Shown: positions 32,836-43,022, counted from the stretch's first letter. The stretch: DNA of 64,000 nt from Pedobacter sp. BMA (GCF_001027745.1 NZ_LECU01000001.1:62001-126000); one strand, 5' to 3'. Notes: generated by a model not told the origin, from the sequence alone. Made by a program: numbers and translations.

Positions 32836-34497
32836 TTACACCCCTAACTTCAAAAAATTCAGTAATACTGCCTTTGGAATAGCCAGACTGCTGGTTCTGC
32901 TATACCTGGCGATGGTTATACCCAGCAGATGTCCTTTACGGTCAAATAGCGGCCCTCCACATTCCTCAGGTTTAATCGCAATATCGTGAATAAATACCTT
33001 CTCAAAACCATCACGACGGACTGATTTGCCTCCTGCAAACTGCTCTGCCGGATGTTTGGATTGCGCTGATAAACGTGAAGCCAACAGGATTGGTTTAGTA
33101 TAGCTACCAGAATCATTTTTCCATTTAAGAATAACCACATCACCAGGCCAGAAACTCATGAGAGCTGGTGCAAATTCATCCGCTTTCGTAATCGTCTTGC
33201 CATTAATACTCAGGAGTTCATCTCCGATTTTCAAACCTGCTTCACCCGCCGGACTATCTGGTTTGATCAGCGAAAACTGTGCAGGCTCGGAGTTGTACAT
33301 TACCATTGCCCCAAGGTAAGGCTGACTGCTCACCTTTGGCATACTCAAAAGCTTGCTGCTCACAATACCATCACCGATGGTTCCATCGCCCGTTAATGCA
33401 TAAATTAATTGACCAGGCCTTACCGCAGATGAATCTTTCATCAGACTTCCTACATCAATTCCGCCAGGTATTGGATGCTGAACTTCAATCAGCACAAGAT
33501 CATTCGCCTTATCCCTTGACAAAACTTTCAACTGGTTTTCCGGATAGCCTGTAAGTTTAGGATTTTCACCAAGCATAGAATTTTTGCTGATCAAAAACTG
33601 CCTCTTCGCCCCGCTACCTCTGCTGGTAAATAAAGTACCTTGGATAGGCTGAGTCTGGCCGTTCAGCAAGCTGGTCAGAAAACAAAACTGTTCCTTTATT
33701 CCAGGCGCAGCGGCGGGCTGCCTCAACAAGCCATTGTTTAATGCTGTCAGAGAACGGGAATGGCCGGTGATGGCATCCTCCTTTTCGGGAAAGGACGTAT
33801 AAGTACGTGCTTCCGCTAATGCAGTCCAGTATTTGCGGTAAAGGTCTACCGGAATTTCAAAATTCTGATCTTCCGCAACATCTATTGCGCTATGAAGCCC
33901 AATCACCCGTCCAGATGCGTCAAACAGCGGGCCTCCGGAATCTCCGGGCTCCATCTTACAGGTCGACCTGATAAAACCGTATTGATTTTTTACTTCGGCC
34001 ACTTTCCCAATCCTGATGGTCGGCAGGTTCTGGTTCAGACTTTCAGGGTAAGCAATACTGAGGCAAGGCTCATTCGTAACCAGATTCCCCGAATGTCCCA
34101 TTTCTGCAAAGGGCCAAACACCTTTATCGGTTATTTTCATCAGCCCTACATCGGGCATTCCCGGCGTAGCCGGGTTATCAATCCTTCCTAACGCTAAAGC
34201 AATACATTCCCGGCCGTCAGGAAAGAAAACTTTATAATTTGTTCCCGGAATGGTGGTATGTGCCGCAGTTAGAATGTAGCCATCAGCAGTGACCACTACC
34301 CCACTGAACTGGGCGCTTGTCCGCTGATTTTGATGAAGGTCGAAACCCCACATCCTTACAGAGGCAGGATAAGCTTTTTCGATGGCCAGGTTAATGGCAT
34401 CTTCGAAACGCTTAATCTTTTTTTGTTGTGCATCAGCACCGATATGGATCAGTAAGAAAACCATGCAGGCACAAAAGTTTTTATAATTGTTTTTCAT
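32836..34497 (-). CDS. Secreted tandem trypsin-like/PDZ protein (active first domain, degenerate second)
   Basis: This 553-residue protein has a signal peptide (ends near HIGADAQQ). The first chymotrypsin-fold domain (about 35-245) keeps a full HtrA-type triad: His in LTAAHT, Asp in PDVGLMK, Ser in EPGDSGGPLF (near 188). A second protease-like domain (about 275-553) keeps DLVLIEV, lacks the His (LISKNSM), and has PEECGGPLFD, so Cys replaces Ser near 513. A PDZ domain (SPAGEAGLKIGDELLSINGK) is inserted within it. It should act in the periplasm or outside. It lies 84 bp downstream of the TlpA gene, but a hairpin separates them, so operon membership is uncertain. Confidence 0.88.
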   Translation of the reverse strand: MKNNYKNFCACMVFLLIHIGADAQQKKIKRFEDAINLAIEKAYPASVRMWGFDLHQNQRTSAQFSGVVVTADGYILTAAHTTIPGTNYKVFFPDGRECIALALGRIDNPATPGMPDVGLMKITDKGVWPFAEMGHSGNLVTNEPCLSIAYPESLNQNLPTIRIGKVAEVKNQYGFIRSTCKMEPGDSGGPLFDASGRVIGLHSAIDVAEDQNFEIPVDLYRKYWTALAEARTYTSFPEKEDAITGHSRSLTALNNGLLRQPAAAPGIKEQFCFLTSLLNGQTQPIQGTLFTSRGSGAKRQFLISKNSMLGENPKLTGYPENQLKVLSRDKANDLVLIEVQHPIPGGIDVGSLMKDSSAVRPGQLIYALTGDGTIGDGIVSSKLLSMPKVSSQPYLGAMVMYNSEPAQFSLIKPDSPAGEAGLKIGDELLSINGKTITKADEFAPALMSFWPGDVVILKWKNDSGSYTKPILLASRLSAQSKHPAEQFAGGKSVRRDGFEKVFIHDIAIKPEECGGPLFDRKGHLLGITIARYSRTSSLAIPKAVLLNFLKLGV

Positions 34498-34515
34498 TCG
34501 TTTGGGTAATAAATA

Positions 34516-34547
34516 ACCCGGTATACCTTTAACAGGTAATACCGGGT
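34516..34547 (-). terminator. Hairpin downstream of TlpA gene
   Basis: ACCCGGTAT-ACCT (34516-34528) pairs with AGGT-(A)-ATACCGGGT (34534-34547) around a TTAAC loop, with one bulged base. In the minus direction it lies about 35 bp past the TlpA stop and is followed by TTATTTATTACCC, a weak U-rich run. It probably terminates the SusCD operon, or attenuates read-through into the protease gene. Confidence 0.6.
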
Positions 34548-34581
34548 GTATAGGTAGATGGAGGGCATTAATCGTAAATCT

Positions 34582-35733
34582 TTAATTCGTTAGGTGTGGC
34601 TGGTTAAAGACCTCTGCAAGTTTTTTATTAAGCGGTTCGCCTCTTAAGCCGTTACCGATTATCTTACCCTGAGCATCAAGCAGAAAGCTGGCAGGAACAG
34701 CACGCACACCATACAGACGGCCAACCTCATTATTCCAGCCTTTCAAATCTGACACATGTGTCCATGCCAGACCATCCTTTTCAATCGCTTCCAGCCAACG
34801 CTCTTTTACATTATCCAGTGAAACGGAAATGATTTCAAAGCCTTTGTCTTTATAGGTTTGATATTGCTTTACCAGGTTGGGGTTCTCAGCCCTGCATGGG
34901 CTGCACCAGCTGGCCCAGAATTCTACCAGCACCACTTTCCCTTTATAATCAGCTAAAGACACCGGTTTTCCTACTGCATTGTTTTGCGTAAATAATGGTG
35001 CTTGTTTACCTAAAGCGGTGGTGGTATTCGCTTCAATCCGCTGAGCAAGCTCTTTACCTGTATCGGTTTCTCTGAGTGCTTTTGGCAATGCATTAAAAAG
35101 TGGAGTTACTCTTGCTACATCAACTTTACTTCCGGCAGCCTCAGAAAGCGCTACGAGAGCAAAATAGGAATTTGGATGGTTCTTCGCGAAAAGAAACTGC
35201 TTCTCATTACGGTCCTGAATGTTCTTACGGAAACGTTGATCTACTGCCTTTGTATAAGCGGTATCTTTCTTTTGTGCTTCCGTTCCCCTGTTAAAATCAA
35301 TATTCACCGCCTTAGTTAAAGCCATAATCGTTCCGCCAATTTCCTTATTATAAGCTTCCGATTCATCGTACACCTTCGAACCCTTGAAAACCGCATTTTG
35401 TAAGGAATCTTTGGAAGTAATTGAAACTTGCTCTTTGCCGAAGTAAAAGTAAATCACATCACCAGTATACACTGCCTTTCCTTTACCCCCTCCTGTATGG
35501 TCGAGTGCCATACGGGCATAGGCATTGCCCGAAACATAACCCGAGAACTTAAAACTGCCATTAACCAGTGCTACAGAATCTTCATGTCCTACCCCATTGT
35601 CCATGTAATCAATATAAGCCATAGCAGGCTTATCGAGTGTTCCGATTTTGCCGTTTAAACTGAAATTGGGCGCCTGTGCAAATGCACAAAAAGGCAGCAA
35701 TATTGCCAATAAAATGATGTTGTAAGTTTTCAT
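34582..35733 (-). CDS. TlpA-like thiol-disulfide oxidoreductase with DUF4369-type N-terminal domain
   Basis: This 383-residue exported protein has a signal peptide (ends CAFAQ), then a DUF4369-like beta domain (about 22-120: FSLNGKIGTLDKPAMAYIDY) and a helical spacer. A C-terminal AhpC/TSA-thioredoxin domain (about 245-380) carries the redox site WASWCSPCRAENPN and the cis-Pro region GVRAVPASFLLD. This architecture is common in Bacteroidota TlpA/ResA relatives that reduce periplasmic disulfides. It is the last gene of the sigma-FecR-SusC-SusD-DUF4843-PKD locus, 52 bp after the PKD-like lipoprotein gene, suggesting that the imported or processed substrate contains cysteine or that a partner needs disulfide reduction (inference). 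Confidence 0.92.
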   Translation of the reverse strand: MKTYNIILLAILLPFCAFAQAPNFSLNGKIGTLDKPAMAYIDYMDNGVGHEDSVALVNGSFKFSGYVSGNAYARMALDHTGGGKGKAVYTGDVIYFYFGKEQVSITSKDSLQNAVFKGSKVYDESEAYNKEIGGTIMALTKAVNIDFNRGTEAQKKDTAYTKAVDQRFRKNIQDRNEKQFLFAKNHPNSYFALVALSEAAGSKVDVARVTPLFNALPKALRETDTGKELAQRIEANTTTALGKQAPLFTQNNAVGKPVSLADYKGKVVLVEFWASWCSPCRAENPNLVKQYQTYKDKGFEIISVSLDNVKERWLEAIEKDGLAWTHVSDLKGWNNEVGRLYGVRAVPASFLLDAQGKIIGNGLRGEPLNKKLAEVFNQPHLTN

Positions 35734-35785
35734 ATGAATGTGTTATATCTTGTTTTTTAATTTGGTGTTCATTGGTTGTTTTAAA

Positions 35786-37216
35786 TTATTTTCTGATTAC
35801 GATATCTACCGGGGATCCGGGAATGCCATTAATGATCTGAGTAACGACGCCGTTTTTTCCTACGCTTACATCAAGTGTATACACTGATCCGGCGGTTCCA
35901 ACTGTAAGGGTGTTGTCATCTGCACTGATTTTGAGCATAGAGACTTTTTTACCTCCAAAATCCGCATCTAGCGCCCGCAGATCTTCATTCAGTGGGTTAT
36001 AGCGATAAATCTTATCGTTCGAAGTGAAGTAAAATACGTTAAGGCTGTTGCGCTGCCATTTCGTGTCGGCATTAATAAGTGATGCTCCTTTAAATAAGCG
36101 CTTGCTTTCGGCCTTTATTTTCCTGTTTACCGAGTCGAAAGTATAGGTAAAGCTTAATTCATAGATGTTTCCATCAGGAGATTTGAAATAGGCGTAATAT
36201 GTACCCGCCTGGCCGGTCTGCATGAACAGCAAATCATCCATACCAACATTTTTGGGGTCAAATGCTTTTCCATCAGCATCTACCAGATAATCCTTGCCCA
36301 GATAACTTCCGTCTCCTGCAAATGTGACAAAGCCTTTTGATTTGATATCGAAGGCAAAATAAAAGCCCGATGTACGCGTAAAGTATTTCGACAAAGTGTA
36401 ATCGCCCGCCTGATCATTGGCAAACTTCCCATAATCCGGTGCAAATGGGGCGGTCGACAAAACACCTACATATAAACGCCCATTGATTACACCAGTTGGC
36501 ACTGTACCCATATAAGCTTCCAGCCGGCCTGTCGTAATCGTGGATGGAGGGGTAAAAAACTGGTCGTTGAAATACGACTTGCGCAATAAAGTGCTGGCCT
36601 CTAAAATCGGGCTCTTTTTATTCGGATCATTGCATAGCACCCAATACTGCTGATTCGTTATCGGCTGGTAAGGCAGCGGATCATTAAAATACAGCTGAAC
36701 CGGATGAGTCGGTAACTCATCGCCATGAAACGATTTGTAAATATCGGCAATAACGGTTGTATTGTCGGGCTTTACAAATGAAAGTTTAGCGACACCATTA
36801 TCGTCACTTAACACCAACTTACCTAAACTAAACTGTGTGGTGCCCAATATCTTAAAGGGAATAACATATTTTAGCCCATTGCGTTTGTCGGTAATCGTCA
36901 ATTTCGCATTTCGCAGTCCGGGAGCCAGATTGTATACAGTTTTGAGTGGATATCCGGTATAAACAGCACTTCTCAGTTCCTCATTTACTTCTATGCTCCA
37001 CTGATATTCAAGATCTGTCTGTGGGTTGGCATCAGCCAGGCTAATACCCGGTTTCAGGATCAGCGAATCGCCTAAAAGTGCTGCAAAAGTTGAATCCTTA
37101 AAAGCAGTCAGGGTAGGCTCTGAAGGCGGGTGATAATCGTAATTACCTAAATCCTTTTTGCAGGCCGTATATAAACCAACCATTATGGCCAGTACTAATG
37201 TCAATTTAAATTTCAT
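35786..37216 (-). CDS. PKD-like family surface lipoprotein
   Basis: This 476-residue protein has a lipoprotein signal (VGLYTACKKDLGNYDYH; Cys near residue 19), typical of Bacteroidota SusCD-associated surface lipoproteins. The N-terminal part (about 35-125) has a PKD/Ig-like pattern (LGDSLILKPGISLADANPQTDLEYQWSI, key residues Y-x-W). The remainder looks like a beta-propeller-type or repetitive beta domain (KIYRYNPLNEDLRALDADFGG, TLTVGTAGSVYTLDVSVG). It lies 22 bp downstream of the DUF4843 gene. In such loci these lipoproteins are thought to help capture or pass substrate to SusCD; the substrate is not identifiable here. Confidence 0.82.
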   Translation of the reverse strand: MKFKLTLVLAIMVGLYTACKKDLGNYDYHPPSEPTLTAFKDSTFAALLGDSLILKPGISLADANPQTDLEYQWSIEVNEELRSAVYTGYPLKTVYNLAPGLRNAKLTITDKRNGLKYVIPFKILGTTQFSLGKLVLSDDNGVAKLSFVKPDNTTVIADIYKSFHGDELPTHPVQLYFNDPLPYQPITNQQYWVLCNDPNKKSPILEASTLLRKSYFNDQFFTPPSTITTGRLEAYMGTVPTGVINGRLYVGVLSTAPFAPDYGKFANDQAGDYTLSKYFTRTSGFYFAFDIKSKGFVTFAGDGSYLGKDYLVDADGKAFDPKNVGMDDLLFMQTGQAGTYYAYFKSPDGNIYELSFTYTFDSVNRKIKAESKRLFKGASLINADTKWQRNSLNVFYFTSNDKIYRYNPLNEDLRALDADFGGKKVSMLKISADDNTLTVGTAGSVYTLDVSVGKNGVVTQIINGIPGSPVDIVIRK

Positions 37217-37238
37217 TTTTAGGTTGCCTTAGTGATTG

Positions 37239-38096
37239 TTAAATAATAATCTGTTTTCCACTTTCATCAATAAAAAAATAGCCATTTACCTGTGCAAAAT
37301 ATTTCAGGGTAAACCGTTTGGTGGGTGCGGCTTCGCTATAAAATTCATAATCGTCCGAACCGCTTTTTTTCACCAGGACATATCCTTTGGCGGGATTTTT
37401 GGCAATCCAGGTGCCGGGGTCTTTCAGAAAGATGCGGAAATTATCGATGTAATAAAGGCTCCTGGGTATTTCCATATAGGCATTAGGTTTAGACAAATCA
37501 ACGAGGTCTACCGTTCCGGAACCGATCAGGAAAAGCTGATGCTTGATCCGGCCATAGTCGCCCAGCTGCCCCCAGTACATCCACCAGGCTGGTTTTTCCA
37601 ACCGGTTGGAAAAGATATACTTCTTAGTGCGCAGCGCCAGCGGCATATTCCCTGCGAAATCGCCACCGCTTACTGTTCTTAATCCGAGTGTAACCGATTT
37701 GTTGGCCAGTGATTCATCGGTGTTTTTTAGAATCAGCGGAATGCGTAACGTCGCTGAATCAGCAGGCAAAGTATAGCTGGCTTTTAAAGGCTCATAATGC
37801 GTTCGCTGTATTGCTGTAGTGAGCGAATCCACCACTGCCAGGTTAAACTGGCGGTTTCGCGAAACGCGTGGTCCGGTTACCACAATAGGAATCCATAGGG
37901 TATCCTGCGCAAGGCTTGGATTATAGGCAAATGAATAGCTGAGGGTAGTGGTATCCTGATTGCCGTCTTTATCCAGATAACGGAGGTACACATTATCTGT
38001 CGAGCTATAGGGCATCATGTCATTCTTTTTACAAGCCCACAACATCGTGCTCAATAGCAGGAAATAAATTATATTATTTTTCATTTTCTGGTTCAT
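37239..38096 (-). CDS. DUF4843 surface lipoprotein
   Basis: This 285-residue protein has a lipoprotein signal (LLSTMLWACKKNDMM). The body matches the DUF4843 pattern: DNVYLRY near the start, SYSFAYNPSLAQDTLWIPIVVTG, then NRQFNLAVVDSLTTA and ATLRIPLILKN. It begins 2 bp after the SusD stop. Its C-terminal half (FAQVNGYFFIDESGKQI) lies next to the PKD-like gene. DUF4843 proteins accompany SusCD pairs in Bacteroidota; from memory, a four-component peptide-importing complex in Bacteroides thetaiotaomicron (BT2261-2264) also has two extra lipoproteins, which this arrangement recalls. Function otherwise unknown. Confidence 0.85.
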   Translation of the reverse strand: MNQKMKNNIIYFLLLSTMLWACKKNDMMPYSSTDNVYLRYLDKDGNQDTTTLSYSFAYNPSLAQDTLWIPIVVTGPRVSRNRQFNLAVVDSLTTAIQRTHYEPLKASYTLPADSATLRIPLILKNTDESLANKSVTLGLRTVSGGDFAGNMPLALRTKKYIFSNRLEKPAWWMYWGQLGDYGRIKHQLFLIGSGTVDLVDLSKPNAYMEIPRSLYYIDNFRIFLKDPGTWIAKNPAKGYVLVKKSGSDDYEFYSEAAPTKRFTLKYFAQVNGYFFIDESGKQIII

Positions 38097-38098
38097 GT

Positions 38099-39562
38099 TT
38101 AATTTCTGTAAGATTGCTCATCAACGGGAAGTGGAAATACGAATATTTTATCGGATGCCGGATAGATCAAACCAGAGGTGGTAACCACACTCAGGTTCAG
38201 TCGCTTATGCATAAAGAAATTTTGGCTCTCACCATAAAATTCTTTGCGGTATTCGCCTTCCAGCAGCCCAATAAAATCAGTCCTGGAAACGGTTGAGGTA
38301 ATGTTTGTGCCGATTCCTCTGTGCGTTCTCAAGGTATTAAAATAATCAACAGCTGCAGAAGGATTAGTATCAAAACTAGCTTCTGCCGCAATGAGGTACA
38401 TCTCACTTAAGCGCAATGCAGGCGCCATGAGCGGATGCAGATTTACTAAAGGGGTGGAATTCACAACATACTTTTGAAGGAAAAACCTGTCAGAACTATT
38501 CGCCGCTTTAACCAGTTTAAACCATTGTTTATAACGCCAGTCATCTGCCCCAACAGTGCCAAGATTATAAATGGAGTTAATCTGATCAGTTGTGGCAGTG
38601 TAATCCGGATTGGTATTGGAAAACAACCCGGTCAGCTGATCCTGCGACTTTGGAACAAACCACCCAAATAACAACTCATTATAGAAAATGCGGTCTCTTG
38701 CAGAAACATTGTCATTGAAGAAATCTTCCTTTACCGTCCAAGGGAACTTCAATGATTCAATCACTTCTCTGGCATTACTCAGGCTGTTCACCATATCTCC
38801 CTTATATAGATATACCCTTGCCAGTTCACCCGTTACGGCATAGTAGTTAAGCCGGTGTCTTCTTTGCTGTAGAAAAAGTGAAGTATTTTTCAATTCCGTG
38901 CCCTTTTCCGAGTTGGCATATCCAACCACATAACTGGCTGCCAAAATCGGGTCTTTACCTTTGAGCAATGCTTTCGATTCATTTAAATCGGCAATAATTT
39001 TGTCCATCACCTCGCTAACCGTAGAAAAAGGCGTGGTTTTGGTGCCGACCGTAGTCACATAAGGAAGTGCCTTAAACGAAGGATTATTTTTATACGAAGT
39101 ACCAAACATGCGCAGCAGATCGAAGTGCATATAAGCCCGGAGGGCAAGAGCCTCCCCTTTTATAATTTCGTAATTCTGACCTCTGAATACGCTTTTACGC
39201 TGATCTACCACTTCCAGAATCTGGTTCACATTGCCAATTTGTTTATAGGCATTGGTCCAGATTACGCTGATTTTACTTACGTAGCTGGGAAGCGTATAAT
39301 CAAATGCAGCAATGCTCATGAAATCGGTATTGGTAAAGGTATAGTTCTGCGCCATGATATCGAGGTTGCTGAACGTCAGGTTTCCACCGTAAAGGTTTGC
39401 CCCGGCAAATCCCACATAGGCACCATTCAAAGCTTCCTTAAACCCATCTTCGGTTTCAAATAGTTCTTCCTTTGAAACCTCAGATTCTGGCTGAATATCC
39501 AGAAATTTCTTACAGGATGATAAGGCAATGATACTGATTAGTATGAATAAGTATTTTTTCAT
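38099..39562 (-). CDS. RagB/SusD family nutrient uptake lipoprotein
   Basis: This 487-residue protein has the SusD hallmark lipoprotein signal IIALSSCKKFLDIQPESEVS. TPR-like helices follow, with RAYMHFDLLRMFG and LYLYKGDM-type segments, and the C-terminal RLSEMYLIAAEASF and RTHRGIGTN motifs typical of RagB/SusD. It acts as a surface lid over the SusC barrel and binds the substrate. It starts 10 bp after SusC and is followed by DUF4843 and PKD-like lipoproteins, with translation nearly coupled (2-bp gap). Confidence 0.94.
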   Translation of the reverse strand: MKKYLFILISIIALSSCKKFLDIQPESEVSKEELFETEDGFKEALNGAYVGFAGANLYGGNLTFSNLDIMAQNYTFTNTDFMSIAAFDYTLPSYVSKISVIWTNAYKQIGNVNQILEVVDQRKSVFRGQNYEIIKGEALALRAYMHFDLLRMFGTSYKNNPSFKALPYVTTVGTKTTPFSTVSEVMDKIIADLNESKALLKGKDPILAASYVVGYANSEKGTELKNTSLFLQQRRHRLNYYAVTGELARVYLYKGDMVNSLSNAREVIESLKFPWTVKEDFFNDNVSARDRIFYNELLFGWFVPKSQDQLTGLFSNTNPDYTATTDQINSIYNLGTVGADDWRYKQWFKLVKAANSSDRFFLQKYVVNSTPLVNLHPLMAPALRLSEMYLIAAEASFDTNPSAAVDYFNTLRTHRGIGTNITSTVSRTDFIGLLEGEYRKEFYGESQNFFMHKRLNLSVVTTSGLIYPASDKIFVFPLPVDEQSYRN

Positions 39563-39572
39563 GTTCTTAGAG

Positions 39573-42500
39573 TTAGAATGAGGCCAGTAAGGAAACCGTT
39601 AAACTTCTGGCAAAAGGATAGCTTGTTCCCCTTTCCATTAAAATGCTTGATGTCCGGAATATGTCATTCAGGGTTAGGGATGTACGCAGGTTCTGAAAAC
39701 CATATTTTTTGATCATGTCCCGTTTGAAATCGTATGAAAAGTAAATTGATCTCAATTCCAGTAAATTATCTTTTTCCACAAACCTTGATGATACATTTGT
39801 GATGGACAGGTCGGCAATATTCTTAAAAAAGGTCTGGTCGCCCGGCTTGATCCACCGCTGATTAAGCACCCTGCTATCTACATTGAAACGCGGATCGGCA
39901 TTTTCAACCCGGTCTACCAGGGTTTGGTTATAACTATAGCCACCGAAGCGATAATAAAAGCTTAAGCTTAGCATGAAGCTTTTATAAGTTATGTTAGGAT
40001 TGATATTCCCTTCTGCTTTTGGCGATCCATCTGCAATGGGCATAATATCTTTCACGTCCCAGTTATAGGTCACCGAGCCATCTCTCTTCAGGAAAATTTC
40101 TTTTCCGGTTTGAGGATCAATACCCAGAGAGCGTACGGCATAAATCATACTCATCGACTGCCCCTCGTTGTACCGTACCAGGGGTGTAGACTGGGCTTTT
40201 TTATCCGGATCAGTCTGGTACTCATCTATTTTCTGATTCAATGTTTTCAGTGAGTTAGAAAGGCTTACCAGCCTGTTTTCCTGATGCACAATGTTTGCTG
40301 TAATATTAATATTGAAATCGTTTGTCCTGAGAGCATTTGCAGTAAGGTACATTTCGTAACCTGTGTTGGATACATTGCCTAAATTTTCTTTATAAGTAGT
40401 GAAACCGGTTGAGGGTGCCAGATCGATATCAGTAATCAGACCCTTTGTTAGCTTATAATAATAACGGGGGGTAATCACCAGTCGGTCTTTAAAAAAGCCC
40501 AGGTCTATTCCTGCATCATAAGTAGTAGTTTTTTGCCACTGCAAATTGCTGTTACCATACCCCAGTACCTGGGCACCTAAACCGGTAGAGTACCAGTTAT
40601 CTGGTTGATACTGATATAGGGATCTGGACAGGTATGCTGGAAACGAAACAGAACCTACAACACCCGCACTCCCTTTTAAGCGCAACTGGCTAATGAAAGG
40701 GAGGTTTTGCATAAAAGATTCTTTATGCATATTCCAGCCCAGGCCGGTTGACCAGAAAGGTGCAAAGCGTTTATTCGCACCAAAAGCCGATGAGCCCTCA
40801 TACCTGAAAGATGCATCCAGTAAATATTTATTTTTGAACGAGTAGTTACCGGAAAAGAAAGCTCCTGCCAAACGTTTTTCGGTAACATTACCTCCAGGTG
40901 CTGAATTCTCTTTATAAATTCTGGCGAAACCGATATTTGTAAAACGGTCGTTCGAAAAGCCTTGCGCCTCAACCAGTTTATCGTCCGTTTTTGAAGTCAC
41001 AACATTCGCACCGATGACCAGATTCAGATACTGATCGCCGATTTGTTTGTTGTAACCTAAAGTTGCCTTACTGTCGATCGCCAGGTAATCACTTTCGAGC
41101 AAGGTATACGATCCTTTATTGTTCAGTTTATCCGTAGCATATTCATAAAAAGCATTACTCAGCGGCGAAAGGAATTTATCATTGCTGGTTTGACTTTTGT
41201 TGATGCTCACCTGACTTTTGAAGTTCAGACTCGGACTTAACTTCCAGTCTACCGAGAAAGCATCTATCAATTCAAATTGTGCCGTTTTATCAAAACTGGC
41301 GAGGGTTCCTTCAAACAGAGGATTAAAAATGTACCGGGGCTTGTATTGCTCCGGGCCAGATTGATGCGTATCTACTTTCCACCGGGCGAGTTCCTGAACA
41401 ATGTCTCCATTGGCATCTTTGATGGGATAATAGGGGTTCATCCTTACATAGGTAGAAAAATCACCATAAGGAGAATTATGTCCAACCACCTGCGTTACCG
41501 TAACTTCGTTTCTGAACAGCAGTTTAGACGTGGGATTATACGTAAAATTCATCCCGCCACTATAGCGGTTCCGGTCTGATTCGAGCATTACTCCGGGAGT
41601 TGTTTCATAACGTAGATCCAGCCCATATCTGAATTTCTGATCGCCACCCTGCACATAAATCGCATGTTTCTGGCGGTATGCATTGCGTAAAGCCTGCGAT
41701 AGCCAATAAGTATCCACACCGCTGGCCACATTTTTTAAACGGTTGAAGTATTCGGCATCAAGCTGGTCTGGCGAATATCCGGTGTTCTGCATGGAATCGT
41801 AAAGTCCCGCCAGTTTTTCATAGGCCAGCTTATCCCTGGCATTTAAAACGTGATAGTCGGTCAAATCAGGAGCATTTAAACTCATTTCATAATTGTACGA
41901 TAGCTGAAGCTTGCCGGCCACAGGCGCCTTAGTCGTAATTACAATTACCCCGTTTGCTGCACGCGAGCCATAAACCGCAGTAGCAGCTGCATCTTTTAAC
42001 AACGTTACCGATTCAATGCGATTAATATCGAGGTCTGTTACCTTTTGTAAGGTAACTTCAAAACCATCGAGCATAAATGCCGGCAGGTTATAGTTACTGG
42101 ATAGATTATTACGATCCAGAATATTGTCAGTATCTTCAATGGTAGGTAATGCCGTAGCTCCCCTCACATTTATTTTAGGGAGTGCGTTAGGATCGGACCC
42201 AAACAAATTATTATCGAGTACCTTAAAGGATGGATCGAAAGTCTGAATACTTTTCAGCAGGTTTTGCGGATTGTTACGCTTCAGGTCATCGCCTTTAATG
42301 GTTATGGCATTACCGGTGTAAGTATCCTTTTTAATGGTTTGATAACCTGTAACCACCACATCATTCATCTGCGTAGATTTGGGTGATAGCTTAATATTGA
42401 GGTTCTTTGTACCGCTAACCTTCGTTTCAAACAGCTCATATCCAACATAGCTAAAAACGAGCATAACACCCTCGTCCACGCTAATCCGAAATTCTCCTTT

Positions 42501-42995
42501 ATCATTGGTGATGCCTAAACTGGCGCCGTTTTTAACAGAGATATTTACTCCGGGAAGGCTTTCGCCGCTTAGCTTATCAGAGACCACACCTTTTATTTCA
42601 ATCTTCAGGTTGTTTATACTTACCGGCATTATTTCTTTCTGACTGATGACAACGGTCTTATTCACGATATTGAAACTGAGGTCCTGATCGCGAAGCGCTG
42701 CGCCCAATGCCTCAACTAAAGAGGCTTTCTTAAGTTCAATATCAACGCTGGGCTTGCCTTGAAGCAGTTGTCCTTTATAGAAAAAAAAGTAACCAGTTTG
42801 CTTTTTTATCTCCTTAAACAGGCTTTTAAGGGGAATGGTTCTGCGGGAAAGCGTTACGGTTTGGGAAAAGCTGGCTGCCGACAAATGAAGCGCGCAGGCC
42901 AGTAATAAAATTGCAGTCAACTTCATGACCATTAATAGTTTAGTCTTTACCCTCCGCGTTTCGCACACGGGGTTGTAAAGGGTAGTTAATTTCAT
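39573..42995 (-). CDS. SusC/RagA family TonB-linked outer-membrane protein with STN domain
   Basis: This 1140-residue receptor starts with a long signal region, then an STN domain (about 48-115: RRTIPLKSLFKEIKKQTGYF) that can signal to FecR. A CarboxypepD_reg domain follows (about 128-215: GVVSDKLSGESLPGVNISV), then a plug with LLKDAAATAVYGSRAANGVI, the SusC/RagA signature, and a barrel ending SLTVSLLASF. A hairpin lies in the 199-bp gap from the FecR gene. It imports oligomers with SusD, powered by TonB. The STN domain plus the adjacent FecR/sigma pair form a complete cell-surface signalling system. Confidence 0.95.
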   Translation of the reverse strand: MKLTTLYNPVCETRRVKTKLLMVMKLTAILLLACALHLSAASFSQTVTLSRRTIPLKSLFKEIKKQTGYFFFYKGQLLQGKPSVDIELKKASLVEALGAALRDQDLSFNIVNKTVVISQKEIMPVSINNLKIEIKGVVSDKLSGESLPGVNISVKNGASLGITNDKGEFRISVDEGVMLVFSYVGYELFETKVSGTKNLNIKLSPKSTQMNDVVVTGYQTIKKDTYTGNAITIKGDDLKRNNPQNLLKSIQTFDPSFKVLDNNLFGSDPNALPKINVRGATALPTIEDTDNILDRNNLSSNYNLPAFMLDGFEVTLQKVTDLDINRIESVTLLKDAAATAVYGSRAANGVIVITTKAPVAGKLQLSYNYEMSLNAPDLTDYHVLNARDKLAYEKLAGLYDSMQNTGYSPDQLDAEYFNRLKNVASGVDTYWLSQALRNAYRQKHAIYVQGGDQKFRYGLDLRYETTPGVMLESDRNRYSGGMNFTYNPTSKLLFRNEVTVTQVVGHNSPYGDFSTYVRMNPYYPIKDANGDIVQELARWKVDTHQSGPEQYKPRYIFNPLFEGTLASFDKTAQFELIDAFSVDWKLSPSLNFKSQVSINKSQTSNDKFLSPLSNAFYEYATDKLNNKGSYTLLESDYLAIDSKATLGYNKQIGDQYLNLVIGANVVTSKTDDKLVEAQGFSNDRFTNIGFARIYKENSAPGGNVTEKRLAGAFFSGNYSFKNKYLLDASFRYEGSSAFGANKRFAPFWSTGLGWNMHKESFMQNLPFISQLRLKGSAGVVGSVSFPAYLSRSLYQYQPDNWYSTGLGAQVLGYGNSNLQWQKTTTYDAGIDLGFFKDRLVITPRYYYKLTKGLITDIDLAPSTGFTTYKENLGNVSNTGYEMYLTANALRTNDFNINITANIVHQENRLVSLSNSLKTLNQKIDEYQTDPDKKAQSTPLVRYNEGQSMSMIYAVRSLGIDPQTGKEIFLKRDGSVTYNWDVKDIMPIADGSPKAEGNINPNITYKSFMLSLSFYYRFGGYSYNQTLVDRVENADPRFNVDSRVLNQRWIKPGDQTFFKNIADLSITNVSSRFVEKDNLLELRSIYFSYDFKRDMIKKYGFQNLRTSLTLNDIFRTSSILMERGTSYPFARSLTVSLLASF

Positions 42996-43022
42996 ACCTT
43001 TGTATCAAATGAGGTTAATAAT

